Positions 11,045 to 21,564 of a DNA stretch of 27,998 bases are shown piece after piece. The notes under the pieces were generated by a model. It was not told the origin of the DNA and made no database searches. It worked only from the letters and a program-made list of their open reading frames with translations. A program made the position numbers and the translations under genes. The first letter of the stretch is position 1. Each line of letters begins with the position of its first letter. Origin of the DNA: Sperchopsis tessellata (taxonomy: Eukaryota > Arthropoda > Insecta > Coleoptera > Hydrophilidae); assembly GCA_033557685.1 (NCBI GenBank), contig JAWQRN010000598.1, positions 1 through 27,998 of the forward strand, read 5' to 3'.

Positions 11045-11169
11045 ACTGTTAAAAATGCAATGAAAGGTATTTTATCTCTTTAAAAATTAAAGATTTCGAT
11101 TTCCTTTGTTTAACGCGGATTTTCGCTTAGCGCGCATCAGCTAGGAACACGTTAAGCGGGAGTTACCTG
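11045..11169. repeat. Tigger/pogo-type terminal sequence
   Basis: The stretch holds TTAACGCGGATTTTCGCTTA and ends in GTTAAGCGGGAGTTACCTG followed by TA. This arrangement of AACGCG and CGCTTA motifs, with an outer CAGGTAACTCCCG (read inward), is characteristic of Tigger/pogo-like ends in animals. The adjacent TA at 11170-11171 fits the target duplication. The matching left terminus was not found. Confidence 0.75.
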
Positions 11170-11171
11170 TA

Positions 11172-12189
11172 TTATAAAAATATTCGCGAAATTTTTTCTT
11201 AGAAAAATTTAAATTAACACCTAATAAAAGTAAATTTTAAAAGTTTTGTCCAATGAAAATATAACATTAGCGGGCGCAATGTGGACAACCGTTCATGGAT
11301 ATACCCAACAACAAACTACAGGATTCCGTTAAAATCGGAGGAATAACCAATACCTACGACTGGGAAGCACCGAGCTGATACATGGAATGTGTGCCTGTCA
11401 AATCGGTTGCGACCGACCGAAGTTTAAACAGTTTGCTTACTTATCCACTTTCTGTTTTTTAATATTCATCTCTCACATTTCTGCGCAGTGAATGGCCGCA
11501 TTAGTTTCGCCTCTTAAACATAGTTAACTCTGACAACTTCCTGCGGAATTCTCCAAGAATTCTATCCGATGGAGGTTTTCTCAACAACAAATGAAGTATT
11601 TAAAGTTTTTACTGCCCGTTTGGTGAAACAGCCGGGCCAAATTCCCCCATTTTAGTGTCGCCTCTGGTTGTTGTTGGAAAATGAAAAAGGCCTAAATTAA
11701 ATTATAAGGTGCCTGTTCGGTGTGTAAAGTAAGAAGAAGTAAAGTTTCGTTTTAATTAAAATAGGATTTTCCAGGTTTTCCTCTAGAAAGCAATTGCGCG
11801 TAACACCACAGTCTTAGTGAACTATGAGTTTTTAGTTATTACACCAGATTTATGAACAATTTTGCGTTTATATGTTTCGAAATTGATTCACATTAAGTTT
11901 CTAATGTCATAAACTACGACGTATTTAAGTTTACTGTTAAAACTAGAGGACGCGTCCATCAAATAACTATCTCTGCTATAGTACTCAATAAAAATTATTA
12001 CCTCTTCGGTAAAATTTAATATTACATAGGAAATAATTTATTAATTAAATTTACAAGCAATAGTAATTCAATTCAAACACGCATGCGCGCGTACATGCAG
12101 GCAGACGTCATACCAGAAATGGTCCAATCTGATTCAAGGGAGTATTGAAAATCGGATAGAATAAAAAGGTGAAATTACAATACCTGTCA
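11172..12189. other. Unassigned interval
   Basis: No gene recognised. A less AT-rich part at 11270-11700 has mixed sequence with no long frame; it contains a short inverted motif GAATTCTCCAAGAATTC (11545-11561). It may be a decayed element or the 3' flank of the RTE-like copy to the right. Confidence 0.35.
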
Positions 12190-13640
12190 CTAAATAGGTC
12201 AATTCTAATTTCTTCTTCTTCATAATGAGCCCTATCCTCAGTGGACGTTGGCGAACAATCTGGCCCATCTAATTCTATCTCTACGGTTGCCTTTCCAGTC
12301 CATTGCCGTAAATTCTTCAGCCAGGAGGTTTGTCGTCTTCCTTGTGATCTTTTCCCTTCGATCTTACCCTGCATAATTAGTTGATGTAGCTTATACTTTT
12401 GCTGTTACGCATGATGTAGCCAAAGTACGATAATTTTCTTTATTTTACCGTTGTGAGCATTGCCCTTCCTTTTTTGCATGCGCAGCATTATGGTTCTGTT
12501 GGTAACATGGTGAGTCCATGAGACGAGCAGTATTCGACCATAGCACCATATGTCATAGGCCTCCAATCGTTTGCTAGTTTCTTCGGACAGCGTCCACGCT
12601 TCCACTCCATATAAAAGCATCAAGAAGACATAGCATTTTAGAATGCGTGTTCGAAGATGGTGGCATAAACTCATATTGCACAATACGTTTCTCATTCGAA
12701 TGAACGCTGATCGTGTCATATTGATTCTTATTTTTATCTCGTAAGAATGATCGTTCAGATTTGCTCCCAAGTATGCTATTGATGGCACTCTCTGTAGATG
12801 GGATCTATTTACTAATAATTGGGCATTTTTGCTGACGTGATCTTTTCTTTCGCCAGATTCAGTCGCATATTGAGTTCTTGGCATGCATGTAGTCTCTCTG
12901 TTGTCCCTTAGCACTGTCGGCAATCAGCACCGAGTCATCTGCATACCTTAAGTTATTAACGATCTGCCCGTATATCATTATCCCATCCTGCTATTTTTCG
13001 AGTGCATCCTTAAAAATTTTCTCTGCATATCGGTTAAACAGTTGCGTGGATTGTACGCAGCCCTGTCTGACACCTTGCTGTACTGGTAATTCGTTAGAGA
13101 GTATATTTTCTACACTAACACATGCTGTTTGTTACCTACACAAATTGTCTATTATTCCAGCGTCATCCATTCCTGATTGCTTCATAATTTGTGATAGCTT
13201 ATCATGGTTAACCCGGTCGAATGCCTTCTCAAATACGATGAAACAGGCAAATACACACAGTTCACGTCCCTTGCTCTCTGAATTAGGACATTTATGCCAA
13301 AGAGGGCATCTTTAGTCTCCAAAACGCTCATAAACCCGAATTGGGTGTCACAAATTTCCTCTTCCAGTTTTTGGTATACGCGCTCGTAGATAATTTTAAG
13401 GAAAACCTTAATGAAATGGCTTGTAGAAATATTGTTTAGTAGTCTTCGCAGTGTTAAGCTGTGGATTTTTAAGGATTGTTATAAATGTTGAGATTAGCCA
13501 TTTTTAGGGGATATATAGATACTGTTAAATAACTCTGTAATAAGGTCCAGGTATTCCAATAAGCTTTGTTTTTTACGTCTTCTTACCGATTTAAGTACTT
13601 CCTAACGCGCTATATAAGCTCCTGTTTTTTTTTTTTTTTG
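12190..13640 (-). mobile_element. RTE-like retrotransposon, RT to ORF end
   Basis: Minus-strand reading from about 13600 down gives, across several frames: PGPYYRVI-like linker, KHCEDY and TIFLQAISLRF (the DYR.ISL block), YQKLEEEICDTQFGF (about 13340-13395), TKDALFGINVLIQRARDVNC (about 13240-13320), NNLRYADDSVLIAD (about 12920-12965, catalytic), AYLGANLNDHSYEIKIRI (about 12725-12785), LKCYVFLMLLYGVEAWTL (about 12590-12640), SWTHHVTNRTIMLRMQ (about 12480-12530), and GKIEGKRSQGRRQTSWLKN (about 12310-12370). This is the complete domain order of an arthropod RTE-like enzyme after the endonuclease. A T15 run at 13625-13639 lies near its upstream limit. Multiple frameshifts make it inactive. The clade name is inferred from motif memory. 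Confidence 0.9.
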
Positions 13641-13844
13641 GTAATTTATTAGTGGTAGCTTCTGATCGGAAAATCTCATTGTGTGATTGTTATTTTGCCT
13701 GGTCTGTATTCGTTGTATCATGCCAAATAGACATCTTAATGGCTTTTAATTACAAAAAGATACTGGTGGGTTAGACAAGAAACACTTATATTTTTGTCTT
13801 AAAAGTTCTATAAAAAATATAATTCTTAATTTTATTTACCACCT
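13641..13844. other. AT-rich spacer
   Basis: No motif recognised between the RTE-like copy and the target duplicate of the SINE. Confidence 0.5.
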
Positions 13845-13854
13845 ATAAACACTA
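13845..13854. repeat. SINE target-site duplication, left copy
   Basis: ATAAACACTA, identical to 14110-14119; flanking bases differ, so the duplication is 10 bp. Confidence 0.85.
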
Positions 13855-14109
13855 TTAGTCGTCTTGTAGCCGTCTTGGCTAAGTACTAGGCTACTAAGCG
13901 TGGAGTCTCGGGTTCGAGCCCAGAAGCGGTCGGCTTTTTGTGATTAGGGAGAAGCCTTTGTAGTACTCGTCTTCCGGGAGGGATGTAAAACGGTGGGTCC
14001 CGTGTACTGTAGGTAAAATGAAGACCACGTGCACGTAAAGGAAACTAATTCCAGTTGTAACACTGGATTCGGCAAAATTCCCAGGTGAGGGAGCCTAATA
14101 AAGAAAAAA
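13855..14109 (+). mobile_element. tRNA-derived SINE with target-site duplication
   Basis: The head is tRNA-like: an A-box-like TGGCTAAGTACTAGG at 13876-13890 and a perfect B box GGTTCGAGCCC at 13911-13921, spaced as in an internal RNA polymerase III promoter. A 170-bp tRNA-unrelated body follows, ending in an A-rich tail (AATAAAGAAAAAAA). The unit is flanked by an exact 10-bp duplication, ATAAACACTA, at 13845-13854 and 14110-14119. The duplication and the tail together show insertion by a LINE-type mechanism. It is not a functional tRNA gene: the head does not fold cleanly and continues into the body. The right duplicate ends 132 bp upstream of a host exon. Confidence 0.9.
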
Positions 14110-14119
14110 ATAAACACTA
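14110..14119. repeat. SINE target-site duplication, right copy
   Basis: ATAAACACTA directly after the A-rich tail, identical to 13845-13854. Confidence 0.85.
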
Positions 14120-14251
14120 CACAATTAGAAATTTTATATTAAATATTATTTTTACAGTAAATATTTGTGTTTTAGATTTTATCACATGTAATCAATAAAA
14201 TCATTTACTTTTTAAAATGTAGTATTTTATTTTGTCTTTTGCATCTTACAG

Positions 14252-14427
14252 TTGGCAGCAGTGCTCATTGGAGCAGTCTCGTTGACGAAGGCCTCCGAAT
14301 CTAAAGACAAACGACAAGTGGCAGAGTCTAGTGAACATGGAGGACTGTTAGGTCTAGATGGCACTGATAGTCATGTATCAGAAACAGGATTTGCCGGAGC
14401 TGTAGCAGCTGGAAGCAAATATTTCCA
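14252..14427 (+). CDS. Host gene exon A: signal peptide end and propeptide of a secreted His-rich protein
   Basis: The acceptor is TTTTGCATCTTACAG and the donor GTAAGT, both strong. In frame from 14252 the exon reads LAAVLIGAVSLTKAS, the hydrophobic core and small-residue end of a signal peptide, then KDKRQ (furin-type site), EHGGLLGLDG and GFAGAVAAGSKYF. The exon ends with two bases of a codon (CA), completed by G from the exon at 20662 to give Gln. Base composition is clearly less AT-rich than the introns. The initiator Met must sit in an upstream exon that ends in phase 0; I could not identify it in this window, which is usual when that exon encodes only a few residues. The gene is unnamed; it resembles insect secreted or cuticle-associated proteins in overall style, which is inference. 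Confidence 0.85.
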
Positions 14428-15269
14428 GTAAGTATTAAATCTGTAAGATTTTAGGTATGGACTAGTACGCCGACGTTTTATGCCCAATTCTTAAAGCACT
14501 ATAAAAGCCGTTGAATGAGCTATATATTAAAGATTCTTAGTCGTTATTGTTATTTATTTAACGGCTCATTTTTCGGATCAAAGCTTACAAAGCCAACATT
14601 TTATATTTTAATTACAGAGTAAGCATGTAAAATTAGGAATAAATGGGGCACACCCTTCATCTTGTCTTTTCAAGACGTCTTTACTGTTATTATCAAAATA
14701 AAAAGAGTCATCTAAAAATCGGAGGCAGCAAAGGTTAGTTTAAAATAGTCTCAAAACTTAAATCAGTAGTATTTGTTATGAGGGAATATGTTCTCGAGAA
14801 GATCGAAATGTGTGTTACTGAATCGGATCTAATTGTTTAATCAAATAGATCTATTTGTTTACTGCTGAAATAGCTAAATGTTTATATTGTTCGAAGGACC
14901 TTTTGAACGTCTTGCTTAAGATGGACGTAAATTGTTTAGGGGAGTGAACTTGTATTTCTAGTTCGTTGTTTTTTTCAGAAGATACAACAACACATGTATT
15001 TAATATATAAAACAATAACAAAGGGGTAATAAATGTGCTTTAGTAATAGTACAATAGTTCTACCAAATTATTATTTTCATAGCTACTTTGTGTTTGCTCC
15101 TAGATGATTCCAACTCTAGACACGATGAAATATAGGAACATAAGTATCGGCTTGTAGAATACAGAGGAAGTGGATACGTTGTAAAAACATGTACACGAAA
15201 CAATGTATATATAATCACTATCAGATGCCTACTTGGGGATACATCAATTGATGTGGAACCACAATCAAC
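14428..15269 (+). other. Intron, first part: no element recognised
   Basis: Start of the 6.2-kb intron between exons A and B. AT-rich, without a supported ORF. Short inverted motifs AGCCGTT (about 14508) and AACGGCT (about 14560) are separated by about 45 bp; their meaning is unknown. Confidence 0.5.
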
Positions 15270-17640
15270 TTTAATAATAATATTAATAAGCTTTATTCAA
15301 AATGTCATATGGCGTAGAATACATACATTTAACAACAAAAAAACAATAGGTATCACACAACTTTATAGAATACCATACAATAATGAAACACATTAAAAAT
15401 CAACACCTTAATAGAGAATACTTAAAAATGTGTAATAATAATAGCATCAATAACTACCTTATATATTTTAGGCATTGATTTAAACAACATAAAGTAAATT
15501 AAATAAACAAAGATACAACTATATGTACACTATATGCAATGGCACTACAAGCCACCACAAACAATAACAAAAAATTAACAAACACCAATACAATATATGA
15601 ATAAACACTCAAACTTCCGAAAAAAACATGGTTTTCAACGAAGTGCACCACAGCTTTCAAGGCAATAGACACATCATATAGATCCAAGAAATTGTTCAAA
15701 CGAATAAAACGCGTCATTATGTAAAAGACTATTGACAGCCTTCTTTAACAAATAATCTTACGTTCCCAGGCACCTTATTGAAGAGCACTACTGCTCTATA
15801 AAAAGCTAGAACCTGGCGCTATGGGGGAAAATGGGTCTCTATTACGTGAATTGTGATCATATACTTGGAGATTTCTTTCAAACGTGCTCAAATTCTTAAA
15901 AACGTACATAATAATTGAGTACACATATACCGACGGAAAAGTCAATATTTGGTTGCTATTAAAAACCTGCCTGCATGATTCGTACCGATTTAAGCGGTAC
16001 ATCACCCTGATAGCTCTCTTCTGGGTACTAAAAACTGAATCCGACTGAGGTAAATCACCCCAAAACTGAAAACCATACCGAAGCAATGACCCAACATACG
16101 AAAAGTACAATATTCGAAGTGTATCCAAGCTGCCAACATCTCGCAACGTTCTAATAGCGAAGATTCCTGAGTTGAGCTTTTTGTTTATTTATTGGATGTG
16201 GCCAGCAAAGGACAGATCGGCCTCCAACTCAAGGCTCAACAATGAACTGCTCATGACCTGTGAAACTAGCCGTCCATGAACACCAATAGTCATATCCAGA
16301 CGTATATTATGGCGATTATGAAATACACTTAAATGAGTTTTTTTCTAGATTCAACATTAAGTCATTGGCAAGGAACTAATTGTCCATACTACTGAGCGCA
16401 TCTCTGGCCCTAATGAACAGATCATCTGAAAAAACAGCAGTGGTATCGTCGGCATACATAACCAGCTCAGCATCCGTACACTCAGGAAGATCGTTGACAA
16501 AAACATTGAAATGTATCGGACCAAGAATGGACCCCTGAGGTACCCCGCTGCTACATCCAAAAGTTCGGGCCTGAAAGAATCTACTGACACATACTGCATC
16601 CTGCCACGTAAATAAGAGGAAAGCCACTGTAAAGTCACACCACGAATACCATACCTCTCCAACTTAACCAAAAGTAAAGCATGACTCACCATGTCAAAAG
16701 CCTTACTTAGACCACATACCAAAAAACCGTAAGTCTGCACGCATTCGAATTACAATATACTTTTTTAGTAAAGTATACATTGCTGTTTTGGTAGACCTAC
16801 TGTGACGAAAGCCGAGCTGACATGGAGAAAACAGCTCGTGGCCCGAGAAATAGTCCTCTAAACGAGACTTCACTGGCCTCTAAAATATTTTAAACACAGT
16901 GGTGGATATAGCATTGAGCCGGTAATTACCTAAATCGGTTGGACTTCCCTTCTTGAAAATCGGAAGTACCTTTGAAATCTTAAATTCATCAGGAACATAT
17001 CCTGATTGAATGGTTGAATTAATCAAATACACTAGAATTGGAGACCGAACACAATGTGCTGGCACGCCGTAAAGCCCAGAACAGCCCGTGTTTTTCAAAC
17101 TCATAATTATGTTTATCACTTCCGGTAACATGAGCAGATTCATGAAAAAACTCAAATCACTTTTAGGAAATGCAAGATTGACAAAGTCTACAATCGACCG
17201 AGCTCCCAATAAAGAGACAAAGTAGTTAATAAAAATAACGGCTACAGTTTTAGGATCGACCATCTCCATACCCGAGTCTACCATGAGTTTAAGTTTTGTG
17301 ACATCTCTCTTCCTCCGACCAGTTACTTGCTTCACTGAGACCCTAATAGCCTTGGATTAGTTATTAAAGTGTCTTATACTTGCTTCAATCCTAAATCTTT
17401 TTGTAAGAATGACGGCTCTGTTAAGAATACCGGAATACTTTCTATAATATGCTGCTATTGTAGGATGTTTTGACAGGTAGAACAATTGTCGTTTTGTTCG
17501 GCAAGATTTCTTGATACCTGAAGTACCATGACTTTACAGGTTTAGTCCTAACACGTTTATATACAAAGCAGAACTCAAACGCATTAAAAATTGTCAACTT
17601 CCTCTGCGTAGTATGTCTGTTGGAATAAAGCACGTGCCAG
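15270..17640 (-). mobile_element. Jockey/CR1-like LINE, nearly complete RT region
   Basis: Minus-strand order: FEFCFVYKRVRTKPVKSWYF (about 17515-17590, endonuclease-RT linker), AAYYRKYSGILNRAV, VKQVTGRRKRD, FINYF, GCSGLYGVPAHCVR, FKISKVLPIFKKGSPTDLG (about 16925-16985), GLSKAFDMVSHALLLVKLER (about 16650-16710), GVPQGSILGPIHFNVF (about 16505-16555), MYADDTTAVFSDDL (about 16420-16462, catalytic), NSGIFAIRT-like link, RILYFSYVGSLLRYGFQFWG (about 16050-16115), QKRAIRVMYRLNRYESCRQV (about 15960-16030) and RNRDPFSPIAPGSSFL (15796-15845). The 3' region (15270-15790) ends in a short TTA/AAT-rich track with TTTATTCAAAAT. A few frameshifts and stops inactivate it. It sits antisense in the host intron. 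The 5' end with the endonuclease is lost. Confidence 0.9.
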
Positions 17641-19257
17641 TTATAATTTCGAATAATTTTGTGTGGATTGCTGTAAAGTCACTAATATAAATCTTGAATA
17701 ACCTTCGTCGTCGTATAGAAAACGTTCCAAAGGGTAAAAATACAGACTCGTTCAGATAGAGACTGAATTACGCTTTACGACTGATTGCTGCTTCAAGACT
17801 GACTGAATTCTGACTCAAGATAGACTGAATGAATGCTTCAAGACGCAATGTTAACTCTCCGCCATATTGGAAACCGTTAGATTTACCAATGGCCTTGTAT
17901 AGGTGGGGACGATGACGTAATTTAATACCTGCGTAATACTGGCACTTCAGCGGTATTGTTCACTATTGACGACTAAACAGGTAGATTATATACAATTTTA
18001 TCACTGCTAGTGCAAAACTGCACTACATTATATGTAAGCATAATTCCTTATATTTGTGGAACAAATCAGAATTTACTCAGTTTAAACAAAAGTTAAAATA
18101 TCTAGATCAATTCAATTAAGGCGTTCAATGACGTTTATAAAAAACGTTCATTGACAATATAATAAAAAATTCCCCTCACTATGAAATCAAATCGATATGG
18201 GCTCTTTGTTTGTAAATTTAATGTGAACGACTTGATAGTAGGTGGGGGGTGTTGTATACCTTGAACCGACAATTTCAGTGCCCTTATACGTTTTATTTTA
18301 ATTGTAACTTTTCTAGAAGAATTTAAGTGCATATAAAAAAACAAATACGTTATAAACTACGAGCTTAATTTGTAGTAAAAGGTTTGTAATTGAAATTTTA
18401 ATTCAAAAGTCTTTCGTTGTTCGCTAGCAGTAAGAAAATATATATGAGGAGGAGATCAGAGACTAATAGAACAGCGACTGTGATAGATGTACCGTAATAA
18501 TATATACAGCATACTACACCTTCCGTATATGTGCATAGAGGTACAGACAGAAAAATGAGAAGTGAATACATCTGACTAAAATTCACACCATTTAGAAGAG
18601 AGTGCTACTCTAGCATATGGCTGTGGATATAGAATCGTACTTTTCTGAACATGTACAGTGAATATGATAAATGTGTATAAAATGAAAGAAAGCTTTCGTG
18701 GAGAGTAGTTTTCGCGAATAGAGGAAAGATCCCGAGAGATTTGGTAATATGAAGTATGAAGCTAAGATGGGAAAGTTGCATTTATGTTTTGGTCGGGTTG
18801 TCAATATGATATATGAATGTTTGCCATAATTTAATGGAAGTAAATTTCTATTTGTTAAATTTTCAAATCTTAATACGAATCGCTGTTTTTGTTGGAATAT
18901 TGCGGCAGTATAGATTCCTAAAATAGTTCTCAAGTACTCTTCTGCATATAAAGTACTCGTTAAACAATTTATGACAGGTGCAGTATACAATGCTGTATCG
19001 CAGATTAGGATTCATTTACCCTTAAAAAAATAGACTTTATAGTTTTGATAAAATTTTCGAGATAAAAAATGTACTCGTAATATTTTCTTAGGAAACGTTA
19101 CATCAGCAATACTTGTAAATGCTCTATAACAATAACAAACGCTCCTTGAGGAATATCATTTATATAATAGCTTATAAAAATACAATTGTTACTTATAAAT
19201 TTTCCATATGTCATTATTTTATAGATATAAGGTTATAATTATTTATTTTGATGTTAG
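17641..19257 (+). other. Intron, middle part: mostly unassigned
   Basis: No supported gene. Around 17761-17830 the hexamer GACTGA recurs at 17761, 17779, 17797 and 17823 (steps of 18-26 bp), an imperfect short repeat. A hairpin-like pair (TCAATGACGTTT and AAACGTTCATTGA) lies at about 18125-18155. A minus-strand open frame of 126 codons at 18610-18990 is unusually long for this AT-rich DNA, but I recognise no motif in it. Confidence 0.4.
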
Positions 19258-19381
19258 GGACATATACTCTGCCCAGCTCAAACCTGGTGAGCTAGAATTT
19301 GGACATGTTCGAGAGACTCCTGATGATTGGGAACAAAGGTTCGAGAAAATTACTCTCGACAACAAGAAGAGACAAGGAAAG
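19258..19381 (+). pseudogene. Exon-like block of unknown origin inside the host intron
   Basis: A 124-bp block with coding character sits between a plausible acceptor (TTTATTTTGATGTTAG) and a donor-like GTGTGG. It reads DIYSAQLKPGELEFGHVRET, then PDDWEQRFEKITLDNKKRQGK, a highly charged, non-repetitive sequence unlike transposon ORFs here. Flanks on both sides look intronic, not coding. Its phases (one base completing a codon at the start, phase 0 at the end) equal those of exon B, so it could replace exon B in frame; inserting it before exon B would bring a stop within a few codons. It has no resemblance to exon B in sequence. Options: an alternative exon, or an exon captured from another gene by duplication. 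I do not recognise the parent gene. Confidence 0.5.
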
Positions 19382-19929
19382 GTGTGGATTTTTAGCAACC
19401 CTCAATTACTAGTTTCTCTCCTACACTCATACTCTTACAAACATACAAAGCACGCAAAGTGTTTCTATCTCCATCTTACTTTCTATACTTGCTATATCAC
19501 ATCAATTATTTCACCAAACTTTGTAACTTTTTGCAAGCGTATCCTTTCCTTCAACATCACATATTGCTATTTGTATCTCCCAATCGCTCAAGTTGATACT
19601 CGTTAAGAAGTTATGTGCTCTAACTGCTTTCATATAACAGCATTAGCTCTTCTTCTTTACTATTTTAGCTAGTTAAAAGTTTCCCCATGGCATGCCGGAT
19701 GAATAGGTGCTACCTATAAGAGAAATTTATCTCTGAATCATCTGTATAATTACTTTTCTTGGTGAAGAATTATAGACATACATTTAAACTTAAATTAATT
19801 TCAAGTATCCGTGTTCAATTATTCATGTAATTTTAACATGTAATAAAATCATGTATCTAAAATAGCAACAACAACTACTAACAATTAATATTTATAGGAA
19901 TATATCATCTCGTATATCGTTTACTTCAA
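19382..19929 (+). other. Intron, unassigned
   Basis: Pyrimidine-rich then AT-rich, with no supported coding sequence. If the block at 19258-19381 was copied from another gene, part of this may be intron sequence of that gene. Confidence 0.4.
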
Positions 19930-20590
19930 TTCTAAACCATAATAGTCTTGTCTTGGTCCAGTCACACTACCTGTGAGTCTTCAAAGTTCTTTTAGACATT
20001 CCTCTTTAAGCTTCTCTGCGCTGTTTTCAGATTTTGTATAGTAAGCTTCCTCAAGATCCATGTCTCACAACCATATATTAAAATTGGCATGGCGTGTCTT
20101 TTCGGCAAAACTTCTATAAACAGGCAATGTTCTTGTATATATAAACATCTTTTTATAGTAAATAAAAGCGAGATCTGATGGAATTGTGTATTAATTTGCT
20201 ATAAAACAAAAATGTCACGAAACTTATGAGTCTAACCCAAGGTACTAAACCTTCTGCAAAAGTCGGCATGCTCAAATTTAGTACTAGGAATATATATTTT
20301 AGAGGTGCACTAAACCAATTCGGCGATATGGTGTCTCCTCATCTAACACGTTTTTGTATATCAAACTTTTCCATTTCATAGTTGTGGCCATTTCATCGAT
20401 GTTTTGCATGAACTTCATATGTAAGCAGGTAATCTACTATTTGAAACCAAAGCTTATATGACAATAGCTGTTTTGATCGAATCAAATGCTTTTTTAGCAG
20501 TCTGCGAAAATCTACAATTGGTGGTATAATTTGATCGACTTTACAATATAGCAGGGATCTCTCAGATATTCCAAAAATTAATTTGTGATG
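19930..20590 (-). mobile_element. RTE-like fragment with internal deletion
   Basis: Minus strand gives, high to low: MKTAIVISYKLWFQ-like remains (about 20440-20490), KRVR, a stop, GDTISPNWFSAPLKYIF (about 20290-20345, the RGVRQGD.ISP block of the reverse transcriptase), then MPILIYGCETWILRKLTIQN (about 20030-20090) and LKTAQRSLKRN. In intact RTE-like enzymes the QGDTISP and YG.ETW blocks are separated by about 200 residues including the catalytic YADD. Here they are only about 200 bp apart, so the catalytic core is deleted. Inactive and antisense to the host gene. Confidence 0.8.
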
Positions 20591-20661
20591 TTTTTTTTAT
20601 GTTTTGCTTACGCACATGCTTTTTTCACTTTCTAATGCACGTTCTTTTCTTTTACTAACAG

Positions 20662-20779
20662 GTATACCCATGTTCCATCTAAGGATCACTACGAACATGG
20701 ACACAAAAGAGGAAATGAACATCACTTCATCGAAAGACACGAAAAAGCCCAACCACATGCTGGAGAATTCAAAACCAAA
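20662..20779 (+). CDS. Host gene exon B: His/Lys-rich middle segment
   Basis: Acceptor TTTTCTTTTACTAACAG and donor GTAATT. The first base completes the Gln codon begun at 14426-14427; 39 codons follow and the exon ends in phase 0. The segment reads YTHVPSKDHYEHGHKRGNEH, then HFIERHEKAQPHAGEFKTK: ten His or more in 40 residues with one dibasic KR. No stop in frame. It joins the third exon without a frame change, giving FKTKVRWGDKHGGYGEHYW across the junction. The high His content could bind metal or cross-link in cuticle, but nothing in the sequence proves a function. Confidence 0.88.
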
Positions 20780-21212
20780 GTAATTTATTTTCTGAATATA
20801 TTTTATTCATTTCTTCACTACATGCAAATAGTTTTTTTTAATCTACTGGCAATTGGGATTAAAGCCCATAATGCCGCGGCAAGGGATACAATAGTAAGCA
20901 AACTGGATATTTAAATCAAAATCCGAGAAAATGTATTACACAGGCCAACAGCTGTTTTGGTGCTGAGGTATTTGAAGCCGATTTCATATGAATTTGATGC
21001 CCTGAATTCAAATATGGCATTAGTTTTTGCGCATCACCTCAAATTTCTAAGATATAACATTTTAGTGAAATATACGTTACACTATTTTAAGTTAAATCCA
21101 TGGATCAAATAAAAACGTAGACACGGAATTTTTATTATTATATTATTCAAATATATAATTATATACTACATTATAAATGTTGTTTCCGGGTGGAAACCGT
21201 GTAGAGGCTCTG
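20780..21212 (+). other. Intron B-C, first part: no element recognised
   Basis: AT-rich with no supported ORF. A motif GTCGACGTTTCGTCC at 21218-21232, just right of this stretch, recalls sequences flanking Penelope-like copies; weak. Confidence 0.4.
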
Positions 21213-21560
21213 TTAAGTGTCGACGTTTCGTCCACTGTTTTTGAAACTGTTAAGTATCTCGTTTACCAGTTCAAGATAGTTTTCAGCTTTGCATTTGCCC
21301 AGAAAGTTTCTGACAATTGCAACAAATGAAGTCCAGGCTTTTCGCTCAACCTCATTCATCGAATTTACGAAAGCAGAATCCTTAATGAGTTGTCTTATTT
21401 GTGGGCCGTCAAATATTCCTGCTTTAATTTTTTCCGTACTCAACTGAGGCATTTCCCCCCTATACAACCAAAGCATGATCTGCTCTTAACAAGAGCCTTT
21501 ACAACATCCATGTTTTCTCTCTTAGGCCACTCTCTTCTAATCAAGTGGTGTGTTTTGTCA
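21213..21560 (-). pseudogene. Uncharacterised multicopy ORF family, copy 1 (fragment)
   Basis: Minus strand reads LIRREWPKREN (about 21512-21544), a frame change with loss of about 25 codons, then LSTEKIKAGIFDGPQIRQLI (about 21370-21428), VNSMNEVERKAWTSFV, and NFLGKCKAENYLELVNEILN (about 21250-21309). I know this as a repeated, unnamed protein type seen in many arthropod and some other animal genomes, usually annotated only as uncharacterised. A copy with the overlapping block FLGKKNDENYKTLIDELLKS is at the right edge of the window. The frame ends shortly after the homologous block, so this copy is truncated. Function is unknown; multiplicity suggests carriage by a mobile element. Confidence 0.7.
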
Positions 21561-21564
21561 GATA

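Noticed and set aside
11545..11561. GAATTCTCCAAGAATTC as a regulatory palindrome
   Set aside because: Too short and without context to be more than chance in AT-rich DNA.
13046..13315. 89-codon + strand open frame
   Set aside because: Complement of the RTE-like reverse transcriptase region.
13861..13935. Possible tRNA gene (A and B boxes)
   Set aside because: The tRNA-like head continues into a non-tRNA body with an A-rich tail and exact target duplicates, so it is a SINE.
14000..14030. ATGAAGACCACGTG as the host start exon
   Set aside because: It lies inside the SINE body, encodes no signal-peptide start and has no in-phase donor matching exon A.
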